DNA from: Pseudoramibacter sp.
GTDB lineage: Bacteria; Bacillota; Clostridia; Eubacteriales; Eubacteriaceae
DNA: 64,000 bases
Assembly: GCF_022484225.1 (NCBI RefSeq)
Contig: NZ_JAKVLT010000001.1
Location: forward strand, 1,240,001-1,304,000
Reading direction: 5' to 3'
Part shown: piece by piece, positions 9,322 through 17,033 of the stretch
Layout of the letters: every line of letters starts with the position of its first letter
How positions within the stretch are numbered: the stretch's first letter is position 1
Notes under the pieces: generated by a model
Told to the model about the DNA's origin: nothing
The model's database searches: none
Seen by the model: only the letters and a program-made list of their open reading frames with translations
Program-made: the position numbers and the translations under genes

Positions 9322-9638
9322 CTTTCCCTGTGGATTCTCCACATGATATATAAATACGCAGGTGAGTTAAACTGCCTGCCCTCCTTCTTTGATGATAAAA
9401 AGGGAAAGGACATGGCATCAATAATCATGGGAAATATGATGACAAAGCGCAAGTCCATTTCATCGCTGTGAAATTCACGCGATTCCTCTTCTTTCAGTGT
9501 TTATTGTCTTTGTCTCAAGGGATCAAAATCAAACATCGATTCAATCCATAGATCCGAGATCCCTGTTGATGTCAGGGAAACCAGCCAGCTTGTCTTTGGC
9601 AGGCTGGCTGTTTTTTAGAAAGCAAAAGGAGTGAGATT
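9322..9638 (+). other. 317-base untranslated leader with several predicted hairpins
   Basis: No gene fits here. Hairpins can be drawn at 9329-9343 (TGTGGA/TCCACA), around 9404-9476 (GAAAGGAC pairing with GTCCATTTC around an inner ATCAT/ATGAT hairpin), at 9560-9578 (TCCCTG/CAGGGA) and the terminator at 9583-9616. The arrangement resembles a regulatory 5' leader for the second feoA, but I could not match it to a riboswitch class I know. Confidence 0.45.
9583..9616 (+). terminator. intrinsic terminator upstream of the second feoA
   Basis: A 10-bp stem (AGCCAGCTTG with CAGGCTGGCT, one G-U pair) with a seven-base loop is followed by GTTTTTT. It lies only 22 bases before the next start codon. It either ends the feoAB transcript or acts as an attenuator for feoA2. 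Confidence 0.85.
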
Positions 9639-9848
9639 ATGCCGTTAATATTTGCGAAAATCAATCAGACTTATATCATAAAATTCATCCGCGGCAACGA
9701 CAAAGTCATCAAGCACATCAATGATTTGGGCTTTGTCGTGGGCGCAGAAATCAAACCGGTTCAGAAGCTCGGCGGCAACTTTATCATTGCGGTTAAAGAC
9801 AGCCGTGTGGCGATTGATGAATCGATGGCAAAACGCATTATTGTTTAA
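9639..9848 (+). CDS. feoA: second FeoA-domain protein
   Basis: The 69-residue product has the FeoA core: a central INDLGFVVGAEIKPVQKLGG segment matching the MGLTKG region of feoA, then a strand ending DSRVAIDESMAKRIIV. AAAAGGAGTGAG precedes the ATG. Two FeoA-domain genes around feoB are common in Clostridia. This copy lies behind a terminator and before a flavodoxin remnant, so it may be regulated separately from feoAB. Confidence 0.88.
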   Translation: MPLIFAKINQTYIIKFIRGNDKVIKHINDLGFVVGAEIKPVQKLGGNFIIAVKDSRVAIDESMAKRIIV

Positions 9849-9892
9849 AAGAAAAAAAGAAGCTGAAAAAAAGCCACAAAAAGGAGACTACT

Positions 9893-10009
9893 ATGGCAAA
9901 ATACGCAGTTGTTTATTGGAGCGGACCCGGTGATCTGCAACGACACACGCCGGACGATGAAGGCCTTGAATCCTGTAAAGCGCTGGGAACGGCACGCTGT
10001 GTCAGCTGA
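9893..10009 (+). pseudogene. flavodoxin remnant with a large internal deletion
   Basis: The 38-codon frame starts MAKYAVVYWSGPGD, the first strand and phosphate-loop region of a Clostridial flavodoxin, and then runs directly into PDDEGLESCKALG, which resembles the last helix of the same family. The roughly 100 residues between are missing, so it cannot bind FMN. A strong ribosome binding site (AAGGAG) is still present. Position after feoA2 fits the known feo-flavodoxin pairing. Reading it as an in-frame deletion inside one ancestral gene is my inference from both ends matching. Confidence 0.7.
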
Positions 10010-10031
10010 CGGTATGAGGTGTTCTAAACTA

Positions 10032-10064
10032 AAAGCGGGACAAGAAACAAACTTGCCCCGCTTT
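10032..10064 (+). terminator. terminator between the feo locus and the convergent membrane gene
   Basis: Arms AAAGCGGGACAAG (10032-10044) and CTTGCCCCGCTTT (10052-10064) pair with one mismatch. The 3' side is TTATTATTATAT, a weak T tract, so it may serve both strands. Confidence 0.7.
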
Positions 10065-10094
10065 ATTATTATATATATTTATATATTATATTCA

Positions 10095-11564
10095 TTAAAT
10101 TAAGGCCCACAGGGGCAGGAAAGTCACGAGATAGCGGCTCTTCGATTCCCAGATTAAAAGGAACAGGGCGAGAATCCAGAGTGCGAGCTTAAACACATTG
10201 CTGTGGCCTTGAATCCGGACCCGGGAAGCCCTTTCTTTGACGAAGGTCCATTCCATGTCAAAGAACATCGCGAAGTAAAAGATATTGGCCGTGATTTTAA
10301 AGCGCAGATGCTTAAGCACCGGCATGTAGTGGGCACTCATAAAGGTGCCGTCACCCCAGGTGCGTCCGATTTTGCCCCGCATGTGCCTGAGAAATTTCGG
10401 GGTGGAGCGCAGCTTCTTGTACAGCCGGCTCCAGTCGGCATTGGTCTTGGCCGCCTGTCCGGGATGCTTCAGGGTGTACAGGAAATCGCTCTTGTGAAAG
10501 CCGCCGCTGCCGCTGGCGCTCATCATGACCCAGTGGATCATCGGGAACTGGTAGCGCTGAATGTCCGATTCCCGCAGCTGAAGGCCCTTCATTAAAAGCG
10601 CATTTGTGATCTTAAGCACCGCCACGAACAAGACCGCGGTGTAGAGAATATAAATTAAATAGGCAATTTTGTTTTTGAGCTTCGGGTTGTGAAAGACCAT
10701 GTCGCACAAAAACACCGGCAGGAGCAGTCCGGCGCTGCCTTTGATCTTGTAGGCGACGACTAAAAGCCCCGCCGAAAGGCCGAGATAGAGAAAGGCGGAG
10801 CGGGACAAATTGTAATCGCTGTCCTGATCGCAGCGGGTGCGCCAGGAGATGTAGAAGTACACCGCGCCCATGAGCCAGGGCATGGCCATGGTGTCCGTGT
10901 AGAAAAACGGGATGTACGAGAAGGCGGGCAGAAAGCACAGGCATTTGAAGGCGCACCACAGGGCGCGCTTGTCGCCGTAAATCTTCTGAGCGGTGGCAAA
11001 GAGGAAGACAATGCTTAAATTGATGTTGAGCACGTTAAACAGCGTCGGTGCCGCGTTGGAAAAGCCGCCGGTGAGGGTGTATTCGATTTTGTACAGTCCG
11101 GCGATGATCACGAGGATCATCTGGTTGTTGGGATAGGTGTAAAAATAGTGGTGGTGGTATTTGGGCAGCCCGGAATTGATGTAGCCGGGTCCCCGAAGCA
11201 CGAGGTTTTTTGCCCCGTGGCAGACGTAGCTCAAATCGTTGCGGGGGGTAAAGGGCATGCTGCGCGCGATTAACAGCTGAACTGCCAGCAGGAAGAAATC
11301 CAGAAGGATAAAAGCCCGGACAGGATCAAAGGTGATTTTTTCGATATTGCGGTCGACGCGGTCAAAAAGAAAAAAGAGCGCAGAAGCGGCGCCGATCGTG
11401 ATTGTAAAGAGCAGGACCGCATGAAAGGCTGAAAGCGACGTCGACGGCGCCGACAGCGAATAGAAGTACCATCCGGCGCCGAGAAAGAGGGTGACCCCGA
11501 AGTACAGACCCAGAATGAGATTGAATATCCGGTTGAGACGATTGGAACGATTGGAACGCAGCAT
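10095..11564 (-). CDS. polytopic membrane protein, probable GT-C type glycosyltransferase
   Basis: The 489-residue product has about ten hydrophobic segments. The first extracytoplasmic region after helix 3 contains FTPRNDLSYVCHGAKNLV and YFYTYPNNQ, and a later loop has FFYTDTMAMPW. Acidic and aromatic residues in such loops, together with the helix pattern, are typical of lipid-linked-sugar GT-C glycosyltransferases, but I cannot name a family with certainty. AAAGGAG precedes the ATG. It is a single-gene unit close to the LCP gene, which makes a cell-wall or surface-polymer role likely. Confidence 0.6.
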   Translation of the reverse strand: MLRSNRSNRLNRIFNLILGLYFGVTLFLGAGWYFYSLSAPSTSLSAFHAVLLFTITIGAASALFFLFDRVDRNIEKITFDPVRAFILLDFFLLAVQLLIARSMPFTPRNDLSYVCHGAKNLVLRGPGYINSGLPKYHHHYFYTYPNNQMILVIIAGLYKIEYTLTGGFSNAAPTLFNVLNINLSIVFLFATAQKIYGDKRALWCAFKCLCFLPAFSYIPFFYTDTMAMPWLMGAVYFYISWRTRCDQDSDYNLSRSAFLYLGLSAGLLVVAYKIKGSAGLLLPVFLCDMVFHNPKLKNKIAYLIYILYTAVLFVAVLKITNALLMKGLQLRESDIQRYQFPMIHWVMMSASGSGGFHKSDFLYTLKHPGQAAKTNADWSRLYKKLRSTPKFLRHMRGKIGRTWGDGTFMSAHYMPVLKHLRFKITANIFYFAMFFDMEWTFVKERASRVRIQGHSNVFKLALWILALFLLIWESKSRYLVTFLPLWALI

Positions 11565-11685
11565 GCCAAAACTCCTTTAATTAAACTTGTATCATCATAG
11601 CACAAGAAAAGGCGTGCGGACGAATTGTTGCGTAAAGTTCATAAGAAGTTTACATAATATTTAAGAAAAAATTTAAATTAAAAAA

Positions 11686-11714
11686 TCCCCGCTGCTCCTT
11701 AAGAGCGGCGGGGA
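11686..11714 (-). terminator. terminator of the LCP gene
   Basis: A perfect or near-perfect 12-bp GC stem (TCCCCGCTGCTC/GAGCGGCGGGGA, one G-U) with loop CTTAA is followed, on the minus strand, by ATTTTTTAATTT. It lies 11 bases beyond the stop of the LCP gene. Confidence 0.88.
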
Positions 11715-11724
11715 ATAAAACGCA

Positions 11725-13278
11725 TTACTGCCAGACGGAATCGATGTGATCGCTGATTTCTTGGCATTTTTCGGACGGCGTATAGCTGTGTTCATAAATA
11801 AACTTGTGGAGCGTCTGCACGTTGTCCGACAGGGACGTGGGAAAGATGTAGGACTGCCCCTGAAGGTAGCCGAGGTTCAGGGCGTTGGCATCTGGAATCT
11901 GCTGCTGCTGCAGCTTTGAATTGTGAATCAGCGCCAGATTGAAGATGAATTTGAACATCTTGAAGTTGGACATATTGGTCTTGATGTAGGGCTTCATCGT
12001 CTTGTAAAGCTTGTATTGCTTGATGAGGCTCATCTTTTCGCCTTTTTTAATTACCTTTTGCATGACCGTGCGCTGGCGCTGGGTCCGGCCGAAATCACCG
12101 TTGCCGACGTAGCGGATACGGGAATAGGCCAGGGCCTGAACCCCGTTCAGATGTTTGCTGCCGCTGCCGGTCACATGCTTGGCGTTGGTGCCGTTGGTCC
12201 GGTTGATGTTGTCGACATAGTCGTTTAAGACGCTGACTTCGTCGGAAGAGAGGGTCACATTGACGCCGCCGACGGCGTTGACCATGGCGATGGTGCCGTT
12301 GAAGTTGATGACGATATAATCCGTGATCGCCGTGTCAAAATTGGTGTTGATGGCTTTGACAGCCAGAGACGGGCCGCCGTAGGCGTAGGCCGAGTTGAGC
12401 TTGCCGTAGCCGTGGCCTGGAATAGAGACATAGGTGTCGCGCATCAGGGAGGTCGCCTTGATTTTTTTGTGCTTGTTGTCGCTGGAGACGATCATCATCG
12501 AGTCAGACCGCGCGCCTTCGACGTCAGAACGGGCGTCAATGCCGAACAGAGCCACGTTGTAGATGCGTTTGCCGCTGGCTTCGGCGGCGGCGCTGAAGGT
12601 GATGCCTTTGGACGAACTGAGGGTCACAAAGTTCGGCAGCGTCAGGAAGATGTATGAGACGATTAAAAAAACAGCGAGGAGCGCGGCGATGACCACAACG
12701 GGTTTAAGATGCCGTTTTTTCCTGCGGTTTCGGGAAGAACGGCGGCGAGACGGCGGGACTGGCCGGCCGTTTCGGCTGCCCGTTCTGCTGGTGCTGCGGG
12801 GCGGGACCGCTCCGCTGGAAGTGCGTCTCGGGCGCTGTGTCTGACGCGGCCTGGTTTGGCGGGAGGCCGATGCCGACCGGCGGCTTGTTGATTCGGGCCG
12901 CAGAATCCGGCCAGTGGTGCGCCGCACCACCCGTTCGCCGTTGCTTGGGTGGGGGCGTTTTGGCGGCTGGCCGGCGCTGCGCGGCCGGGGCGCTGCCCCT
13001 GAAGGCCGGCGGACCTGGGACGCGGTTCTCCGCTGTGCCTGAGAAGGCTGGGAGGAAGAACGCTGGGCCGGGCGCGCCGCTCTTTTTGGCGGTTTTGACA
13101 TGGTGCTGCGGCGAACCCGGGCCTGACCGTCCGAAGAACGGGTGTGTCTGACAGCCGAGGGGCTGCGCTGAGAAGAAGACCGCTGAGCGGAAGAAGCCGT
13201 GTTTCTGCGGACCGCCTGGCGTCTCTCCGCGTCTTCAGGTCTTCGGGATGTATAACGAGATTTCACAATTTTCTCCAT
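11725..13278 (-). CDS. LCP family (LytR-CpsA-Psr) cell wall polymer ligase with a long basic N-terminal tail
   Basis: LCP proteins attach wall polymers to peptidoglycan from lipid carriers. The 517-residue product has a 190-residue cytoplasmic region made almost only of Arg, Ser, Pro, Gln and Ala, one membrane helix at about 193-214, and an extracellular LCP domain from about 238. That domain contains NVALFGIDARSD, GARSDSMM, SLMRDTYV, LNSAYAYGG and a later YSRIRYVGNGDFGRTQRQR, which carry the family's conserved Asp and Arg residues. No clear Shine-Dalgarno precedes the ATG at 13278. The tail is far longer than in ordinary LCP enzymes. It diverges from an acidic membrane protein gene. Confidence 0.9.
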   Translation of the reverse strand: MEKIVKSRYTSRRPEDAERRQAVRRNTASSAQRSSSQRSPSAVRHTRSSDGQARVRRSTMSKPPKRAARPAQRSSSQPSQAQRRTASQVRRPSGAAPRPRSAGQPPKRPHPSNGERVVRRTTGRILRPESTSRRSASASRQTRPRQTQRPRRTSSGAVPPRSTSRTGSRNGRPVPPSRRRSSRNRRKKRHLKPVVVIAALLAVFLIVSYIFLTLPNFVTLSSSKGITFSAAAEASGKRIYNVALFGIDARSDVEGARSDSMMIVSSDNKHKKIKATSLMRDTYVSIPGHGYGKLNSAYAYGGPSLAVKAINTNFDTAITDYIVINFNGTIAMVNAVGGVNVTLSSDEVSVLNDYVDNINRTNGTNAKHVTGSGSKHLNGVQALAYSRIRYVGNGDFGRTQRQRTVMQKVIKKGEKMSLIKQYKLYKTMKPYIKTNMSNFKMFKFIFNLALIHNSKLQQQQIPDANALNLGYLQGQSYIFPTSLSDNVQTLHKFIYEHSYTPSEKCQEISDHIDSVWQ

Positions 13279-13399
13279 TGTTGAGATTATTTTTTAACTG
13301 AACTATTATAACACGAAGTGTCAAGCTCTGCATGGAACAGAGGCAGGCGGCGCAGTCGAATTTTATTGATAAAGAATACACATTTATAAGATCATTTGT

Positions 13400-13405
13400 T
13401 ATAAT
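13400..13405 (+). promoter_or_regulatory. -10 box upstream of the acidic membrane protein gene
   Basis: A consensus TATAAT lies 34 bases before the start codon in the 161-base divergent gap. No good -35 hexamer is at the right distance, so this may be an extended -10 or activator-dependent promoter. Confidence 0.45.
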
Positions 13406-13439
13406 AGCAATAACGTTTCACAAATGAGGAGTTGAATTT

Positions 13440-14777
13440 ATGTCGAATGAAAAAGGCCATTACGGGCTTTTATATATTTTTGACTGTATCGCAGTCGTGG
13501 CTGGCAGCATCATTGCACTGGGCATTTCGAAATTTGTCTTTCGCGCTGAAGTGCGAACAGACTTGATGGTGATCCTGCTGTTTATGGTAGCGATCCGCCT
13601 GCTGGTGATGGCCCTCGGCGATTTGACGGGGTTCAGCCAGAAAATCTGGAAGACGGTGCTGCTGGTTTTCATCGCAGAAGTCTGTGTTGTGGCAGTGGAA
13701 TACGTCATGGTGTTCGGTTTGTCCCAGCGCCTGATGACAATGACCGCTGGGATCGATCTGGTCCTTGTACTGATCGCCCATGCCGTCTGGTCCCGCCGCC
13801 GGCAGAGCGTGCCCGTTCCGGAACAGGAAACCGTTTCGGAAGAAAGTACGAAAGCTGCCGGTCAGACCGAAGCTGATGAAGAAGCGCCAAAAGATGATCA
13901 AGGGGATAAGAAAGACAAGAAAGTGAGCTGGCTGCTCCGGGGCAGCGTCCTCGACGACACCGGGGAACTGCCTGAAGAAGCCGCTGATGCTGAAGAGGAA
14001 ATCGCAGACGAAGACAGCGGCACGGCTCAGGACTGGCTTGAAGACGAAGAAGAAGATTTCGCAGAAGACGATCAGGAACCCGAAACCGCGGGTCTGTTTA
14101 CCCGGGAAGACGATGCGGAAGAGTCCGGCGGCAATACGGCAGAAGATTTGTACGAAGCTGAACCGGAATCTGATTCTGAAGCAGAGGCAGTCCCAGCGGC
14201 TGAAAGCGAAGCGCCTGAAGCGCCGCAGGATGAAGCTGAAGAAGATGAAATAGAACCAGAACCTGAAATGCAGGCCGAACAGCAGGCAGCCGCCGAAGTC
14301 GAACCGGCCGCTGAACAGGACGCCGCCCAGGACGTCGAAGTGGCTTTGAACCATTTCATTGATATTTTGAGTTCGGATGCCGGAGATCAGGCCTATCGGG
14401 ACGCGGCAGACCATCTCAAGACTTCATTGACGGCTTTTTCAAAATACCGTTCAGAAGAACCCTTTGCTTCGACTTCTCAGATTCTGGTCAATCAGCTGAG
14501 CCAGATCGAAAGTCAGCAGGATGTGACGGCTGAAATGATCGACAATGTCATCAAAATCGCCCAGCAGGTCGAATCCATTGAACAAGTTGAAAAAGTGGTG
14601 GAAGCCCCCAATGCGACAGCGGAAAAACCCATCGAAGCGCGCCGGGTGAAAAAAAGCGATTATCATATCCAGGACGGTGAAGTGCTCCTCGACAGCGGGG
14701 ATTCGGAAATCATTATCTCGAGAGAAGATCTGGAACTCATTCGCAGTTACATGAAAGAACACCGCCAGGATAAATAA
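13440..14777 (+). CDS. membrane protein with a long acidic cytoplasmic region
   Basis: I do not recognise this 445-residue protein. Four predicted membrane helices occupy residues about 8-125 (for example LLYIFDCIAVVAGSIIALGI and VLLVFIAEVCVVAVEYVMV). Residues about 130-300 are low-complexity and rich in Glu, Asp and Ala. The last 145 residues look folded and helical, containing VALNHFIDILSSDAG and ending SREDLELIRSYMKEHRQDK. GAGGAGTTGAATTT precedes the ATG. It is divergent from the LCP protein whose tail is strongly basic, so an electrostatic partnership is possible but unproven. Confidence 0.7.
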   Translation: MSNEKGHYGLLYIFDCIAVVAGSIIALGISKFVFRAEVRTDLMVILLFMVAIRLLVMALGDLTGFSQKIWKTVLLVFIAEVCVVAVEYVMVFGLSQRLMTMTAGIDLVLVLIAHAVWSRRRQSVPVPEQETVSEESTKAAGQTEADEEAPKDDQGDKKDKKVSWLLRGSVLDDTGELPEEAADAEEEIADEDSGTAQDWLEDEEEDFAEDDQEPETAGLFTREDDAEESGGNTAEDLYEAEPESDSEAEAVPAAESEAPEAPQDEAEEDEIEPEPEMQAEQQAAAEVEPAAEQDAAQDVEVALNHFIDILSSDAGDQAYRDAADHLKTSLTAFSKYRSEEPFASTSQILVNQLSQIESQQDVTAEMIDNVIKIAQQVESIEQVEKVVEAPNATAEKPIEARRVKKSDYHIQDGEVLLDSGDSEIIISREDLELIRSYMKEHRQDK

Positions 14778-14791
14778 ATTTCAAGCTAACA

Positions 14792-14831
14792 AAAAAACAC
14801 AGCTCTGTTAAGAAAGGGCTGTGTTTTTTTT
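14792..14831 (+). terminator. terminator between convergent genes
   Basis: AAAAAACACAGCTCT pairs with AGGGCTGTGTTTTTT around an eight-base loop. A-rich and T-rich flanks let it work in both directions, ending the acidic membrane gene and the minus-strand glycosyltransferase. Confidence 0.88.
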
Positions 14832-14848
14832 GCGGTTATTTATGAGAA

Positions 14849-16126
14849 TTAGTTTGAAGAATTTTCGACCTGCAGATTCGATTTCAACTGAGACAGCGTA
14901 AAGCTTTCGGTGTGGGCGATGGGTTCCCAGGTGGTGAGGGGCTTGATAATGCAGTCGAAGTTGATAATCGTCCAGGAGACGATAAAGAACCAGAACGAAA
15001 AATAAGAAGCCGTTTTGACCGAGCTGTTTTTGTGATGTTCATGGCGCACCAGCCAGCGGGTAAACTGGATGGTCAGGCCAATGCCGACGACTGCAGAAAG
15101 CAGTGAGAGCAGTTCCTGAGAAGGTGCGATTTGCAGGTTGATCGTGATCATCATTGAAATGATTAACGAGACGAAGCCGAATATCGTGGAACAGACCTGC
15201 CAAAGGGGCGCCGACAGATAAAAGATCATGTCGAGACAGGCGAAGCGGTGTGTCTTCTTGAAGCTTTCCCAAAGCTGCGGGGTGTAGCGGGAGAAGCACT
15301 GAATGGTGCCCGTCGACCAGCGTTTGCGCTGTTTCCAGGAGGTGGCGAAATCGATGGGGTGTTCGTCGTAGGTCCTGGCATCGGGGATCCAGGCGATGTC
15401 CTGGCCCTTGATGATGTTCTGGGTCGTAAATTCAATGTCTTCAGTCAGACTGAAGGTTCTGAAACCGGCGTTGTCTTTCTTGAGCACTTCAGCCGAAACC
15501 ATAAAGCCGGTACCGTTCAATGCGGCGGACAGGCCGACCTTCTGACGGGCCTGATTGATAAAGCGGTTGACCGCGTAATAGAAAATCGTCTGACAGCCGG
15601 AAATCCACGATGATTTTGGGTTTTTGCTTTCCCGGTACCCCTGGCCGATTTTCACGCCGTCGCACAAGGCGTTGTTCATGGCCTGGAAGAAATCTTGCTG
15701 GACCAGATTGTCCGCATCAAAGACGCAGAACGCGTCGTAAATGTCGTTGTGGGCAAAGGTGTCGTCAAAGAATTCTTCCAGGGCGCCGCCCTTTGAATGA
15801 ACTTTCGGAGAACAGTGAAAAGTGCGGGCGCCGTGCGCCAGAGCGACTTCTTCCGTGTTGTCGGTGCAGTTGTTGGGCAGCACGTAAATGTCGTACAGTT
15901 CTTTCGGATAATGCTGTTCTTTCAGAGAGTCGATGAGGTTGCCCACGACGCCGGCTTCGTTTCTGGCCGCGATCACCGCGGCAAATTTTTTCTGCGGTTC
16001 GGCGTGGGGGTAAACCCGGGGCTTAAAAAGTCCCATCAATCCGATAATCATGTAATAGGCGCCGTAAAGGGTAAAGGGCAGACCTAATATAAATAAGACC
16101 AGATGAATTTCATCCTGCAGCATCAT
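14849..16126 (-). CDS. membrane-bound family 2 glycosyltransferase
   Basis: The 425-residue product has an N-terminal membrane helix, a GT-A catalytic domain and three or more C-terminal helices, the layout of processive or polymer GT2 enzymes. Catalytic motifs are AAVIAARNEAGVV, NNCTDNT, FDADN (DxD), LTEDIEFT (the third acidic site) and QRKRW (QxxRW). The start could be TTG at 16132 or ATG at 16126; GGAAGG lies five and eleven bases away respectively. The product polymer is unknown. It is a single gene, but the neighbourhood contains several wall and surface genes. Confidence 0.87.
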   Translation of the reverse strand: MMLQDEIHLVLFILGLPFTLYGAYYMIIGLMGLFKPRVYPHAEPQKKFAAVIAARNEAGVVGNLIDSLKEQHYPKELYDIYVLPNNCTDNTEEVALAHGARTFHCSPKVHSKGGALEEFFDDTFAHNDIYDAFCVFDADNLVQQDFFQAMNNALCDGVKIGQGYRESKNPKSSWISGCQTIFYYAVNRFINQARQKVGLSAALNGTGFMVSAEVLKKDNAGFRTFSLTEDIEFTTQNIIKGQDIAWIPDARTYDEHPIDFATSWKQRKRWSTGTIQCFSRYTPQLWESFKKTHRFACLDMIFYLSAPLWQVCSTIFGFVSLIISMMITINLQIAPSQELLSLLSAVVGIGLTIQFTRWLVRHEHHKNSSVKTASYFSFWFFIVSWTIINFDCIIKPLTTWEPIAHTESFTLSQLKSNLQVENSSN

Positions 16127-16239
16127 AAGCAAAATAACCTTCCTTATTATTTTTTTATTGTCTGATTAACCGCTGTTATTTTATCATCATTTTCGGGCTT
16201 TGACAAGAAATCGTAAAAATTACGGGTTAGGTTTAAGTA

Positions 16240-16268
16240 TTGACAGATTTATCGGCTTATTATACAAT
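16240..16268 (+). promoter_or_regulatory. promoter of the ECF S-component gene
   Basis: TTGACA at 16240-16245 and TACAAT at 16263-16268 are separated by 17 bases, a near-consensus sigma-70-type promoter. The leader to the start codon is about 55 bases and shows no clear riboswitch. Confidence 0.75.
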
Positions 16269-16328
16269 ATTTTTCGATTTTATTACACACTTTATTCGGC
16301 AAGGATCGAAAAGGTAGTGAGGAGTATC

Positions 16329-16964
16329 ATGAAAAGAGAATATAACTCGAAACAGAAAACACGTTGGCTTGTGAGTGTGGCGATGTTTGCAGCGATTATC
16401 GTGCTGCTGGCATTTACCCCCCTCGGTTTGATTCCGGTTTCGTTCATCAAGGCGACAACCATTCAGATCCCCGTCGTCATCGGCGCGGTTCTGTTAGGCC
16501 CATTGGCTGGTGCCGTCCTCGGAGGTGTTTTCGGGATCTGTTCAATGGTGAATGCGACCATCGCGCCGACACCGATGAGTTTTGCATTTTCGCCGGCCAT
16601 GGCGATGAATGCAGCGGGAGCCGTCAAAGCCGTTTGGATTGCTTTGGGCTGCCGAATCTTGATCGGTGTGGTAGCAGGGTGGCTGTGGCGTGCCTTTAAG
16701 AAAGTCAAGCTGCCGGACATTCCGGCGCTGGCCATTACAGGGGCAGCCGGTGCGATGACAAATACAGCGCTGGTCATGGGCAGCATTTATGTGCTTTTAG
16801 CCAAGGAATATGCCAAGAGCATCGGCAAATCCGTAGGCGCCGTGTTTAAGGTCATCATGTCGGTCGTCGCAGTGAACGGCATTCCCGAAGCCATTGTCAC
16901 GGCGATTATTGTGATGATCGTCGGCAAAGCGCTTCTTGCGATGCGCAAGCGGTCAACAAGATAA
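16329..16964 (+). CDS. ECF transporter S component (pantothenate- or vitamin-type)
   Basis: S components are membrane proteins that bind a vitamin and dock on a shared EcfAAT energising module. The 211-residue product has six hydrophobic segments and the segment LGLIPVSFIKATTIQIPVVI followed by GAVLLGPLAGAVLGGVFG, which resembles PanT-like and related S components. The ATG at 16329 follows GTGAGGAGTATC; longer in-frame starts back to 16200 read through the promoter. No EcfA or EcfT gene is in the window. The substrate assignment is tentative. Confidence 0.82.
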   Translation: MKREYNSKQKTRWLVSVAMFAAIIVLLAFTPLGLIPVSFIKATTIQIPVVIGAVLLGPLAGAVLGGVFGICSMVNATIAPTPMSFAFSPAMAMNAAGAVKAVWIALGCRILIGVVAGWLWRAFKKVKLPDIPALAITGAAGAMTNTALVMGSIYVLLAKEYAKSIGKSVGAVFKVIMSVVAVNGIPEAIVTAIIVMIVGKALLAMRKRSTR

Positions 16965-16987
16965 AACAAGATAAAATGTTATTGGCA

Positions 16988-17022
16988 GAGTGTCAGGCAT
17001 GGGTCTGGCACTCATTTTTTTT
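16988..17022 (+). terminator. terminator after the ECF S component
   Basis: A nine-bp stem (GAGTGTCAG with CTGGCACTC, one G-U pair) is followed by ATTTTTTTT. The helicase ribosome binding site begins immediately after the T run. Confidence 0.88.
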
Positions 17023-17033
17023 AAAGGAGATTT

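Noticed and set aside
9404..9476. Known riboswitch (Mn, NiCo, fluoride, THF types considered)
   Set aside because: None of the consensus cores I know could be laid on the sequence, so it was kept only as a structured leader candidate.
13470..14414. 314-residue minus-strand frame rich in Phe and Arg
   Set aside because: It is the antisense of the acidic repeat (GAA/GAT codons) of the plus-strand membrane gene; composition is explained by that.
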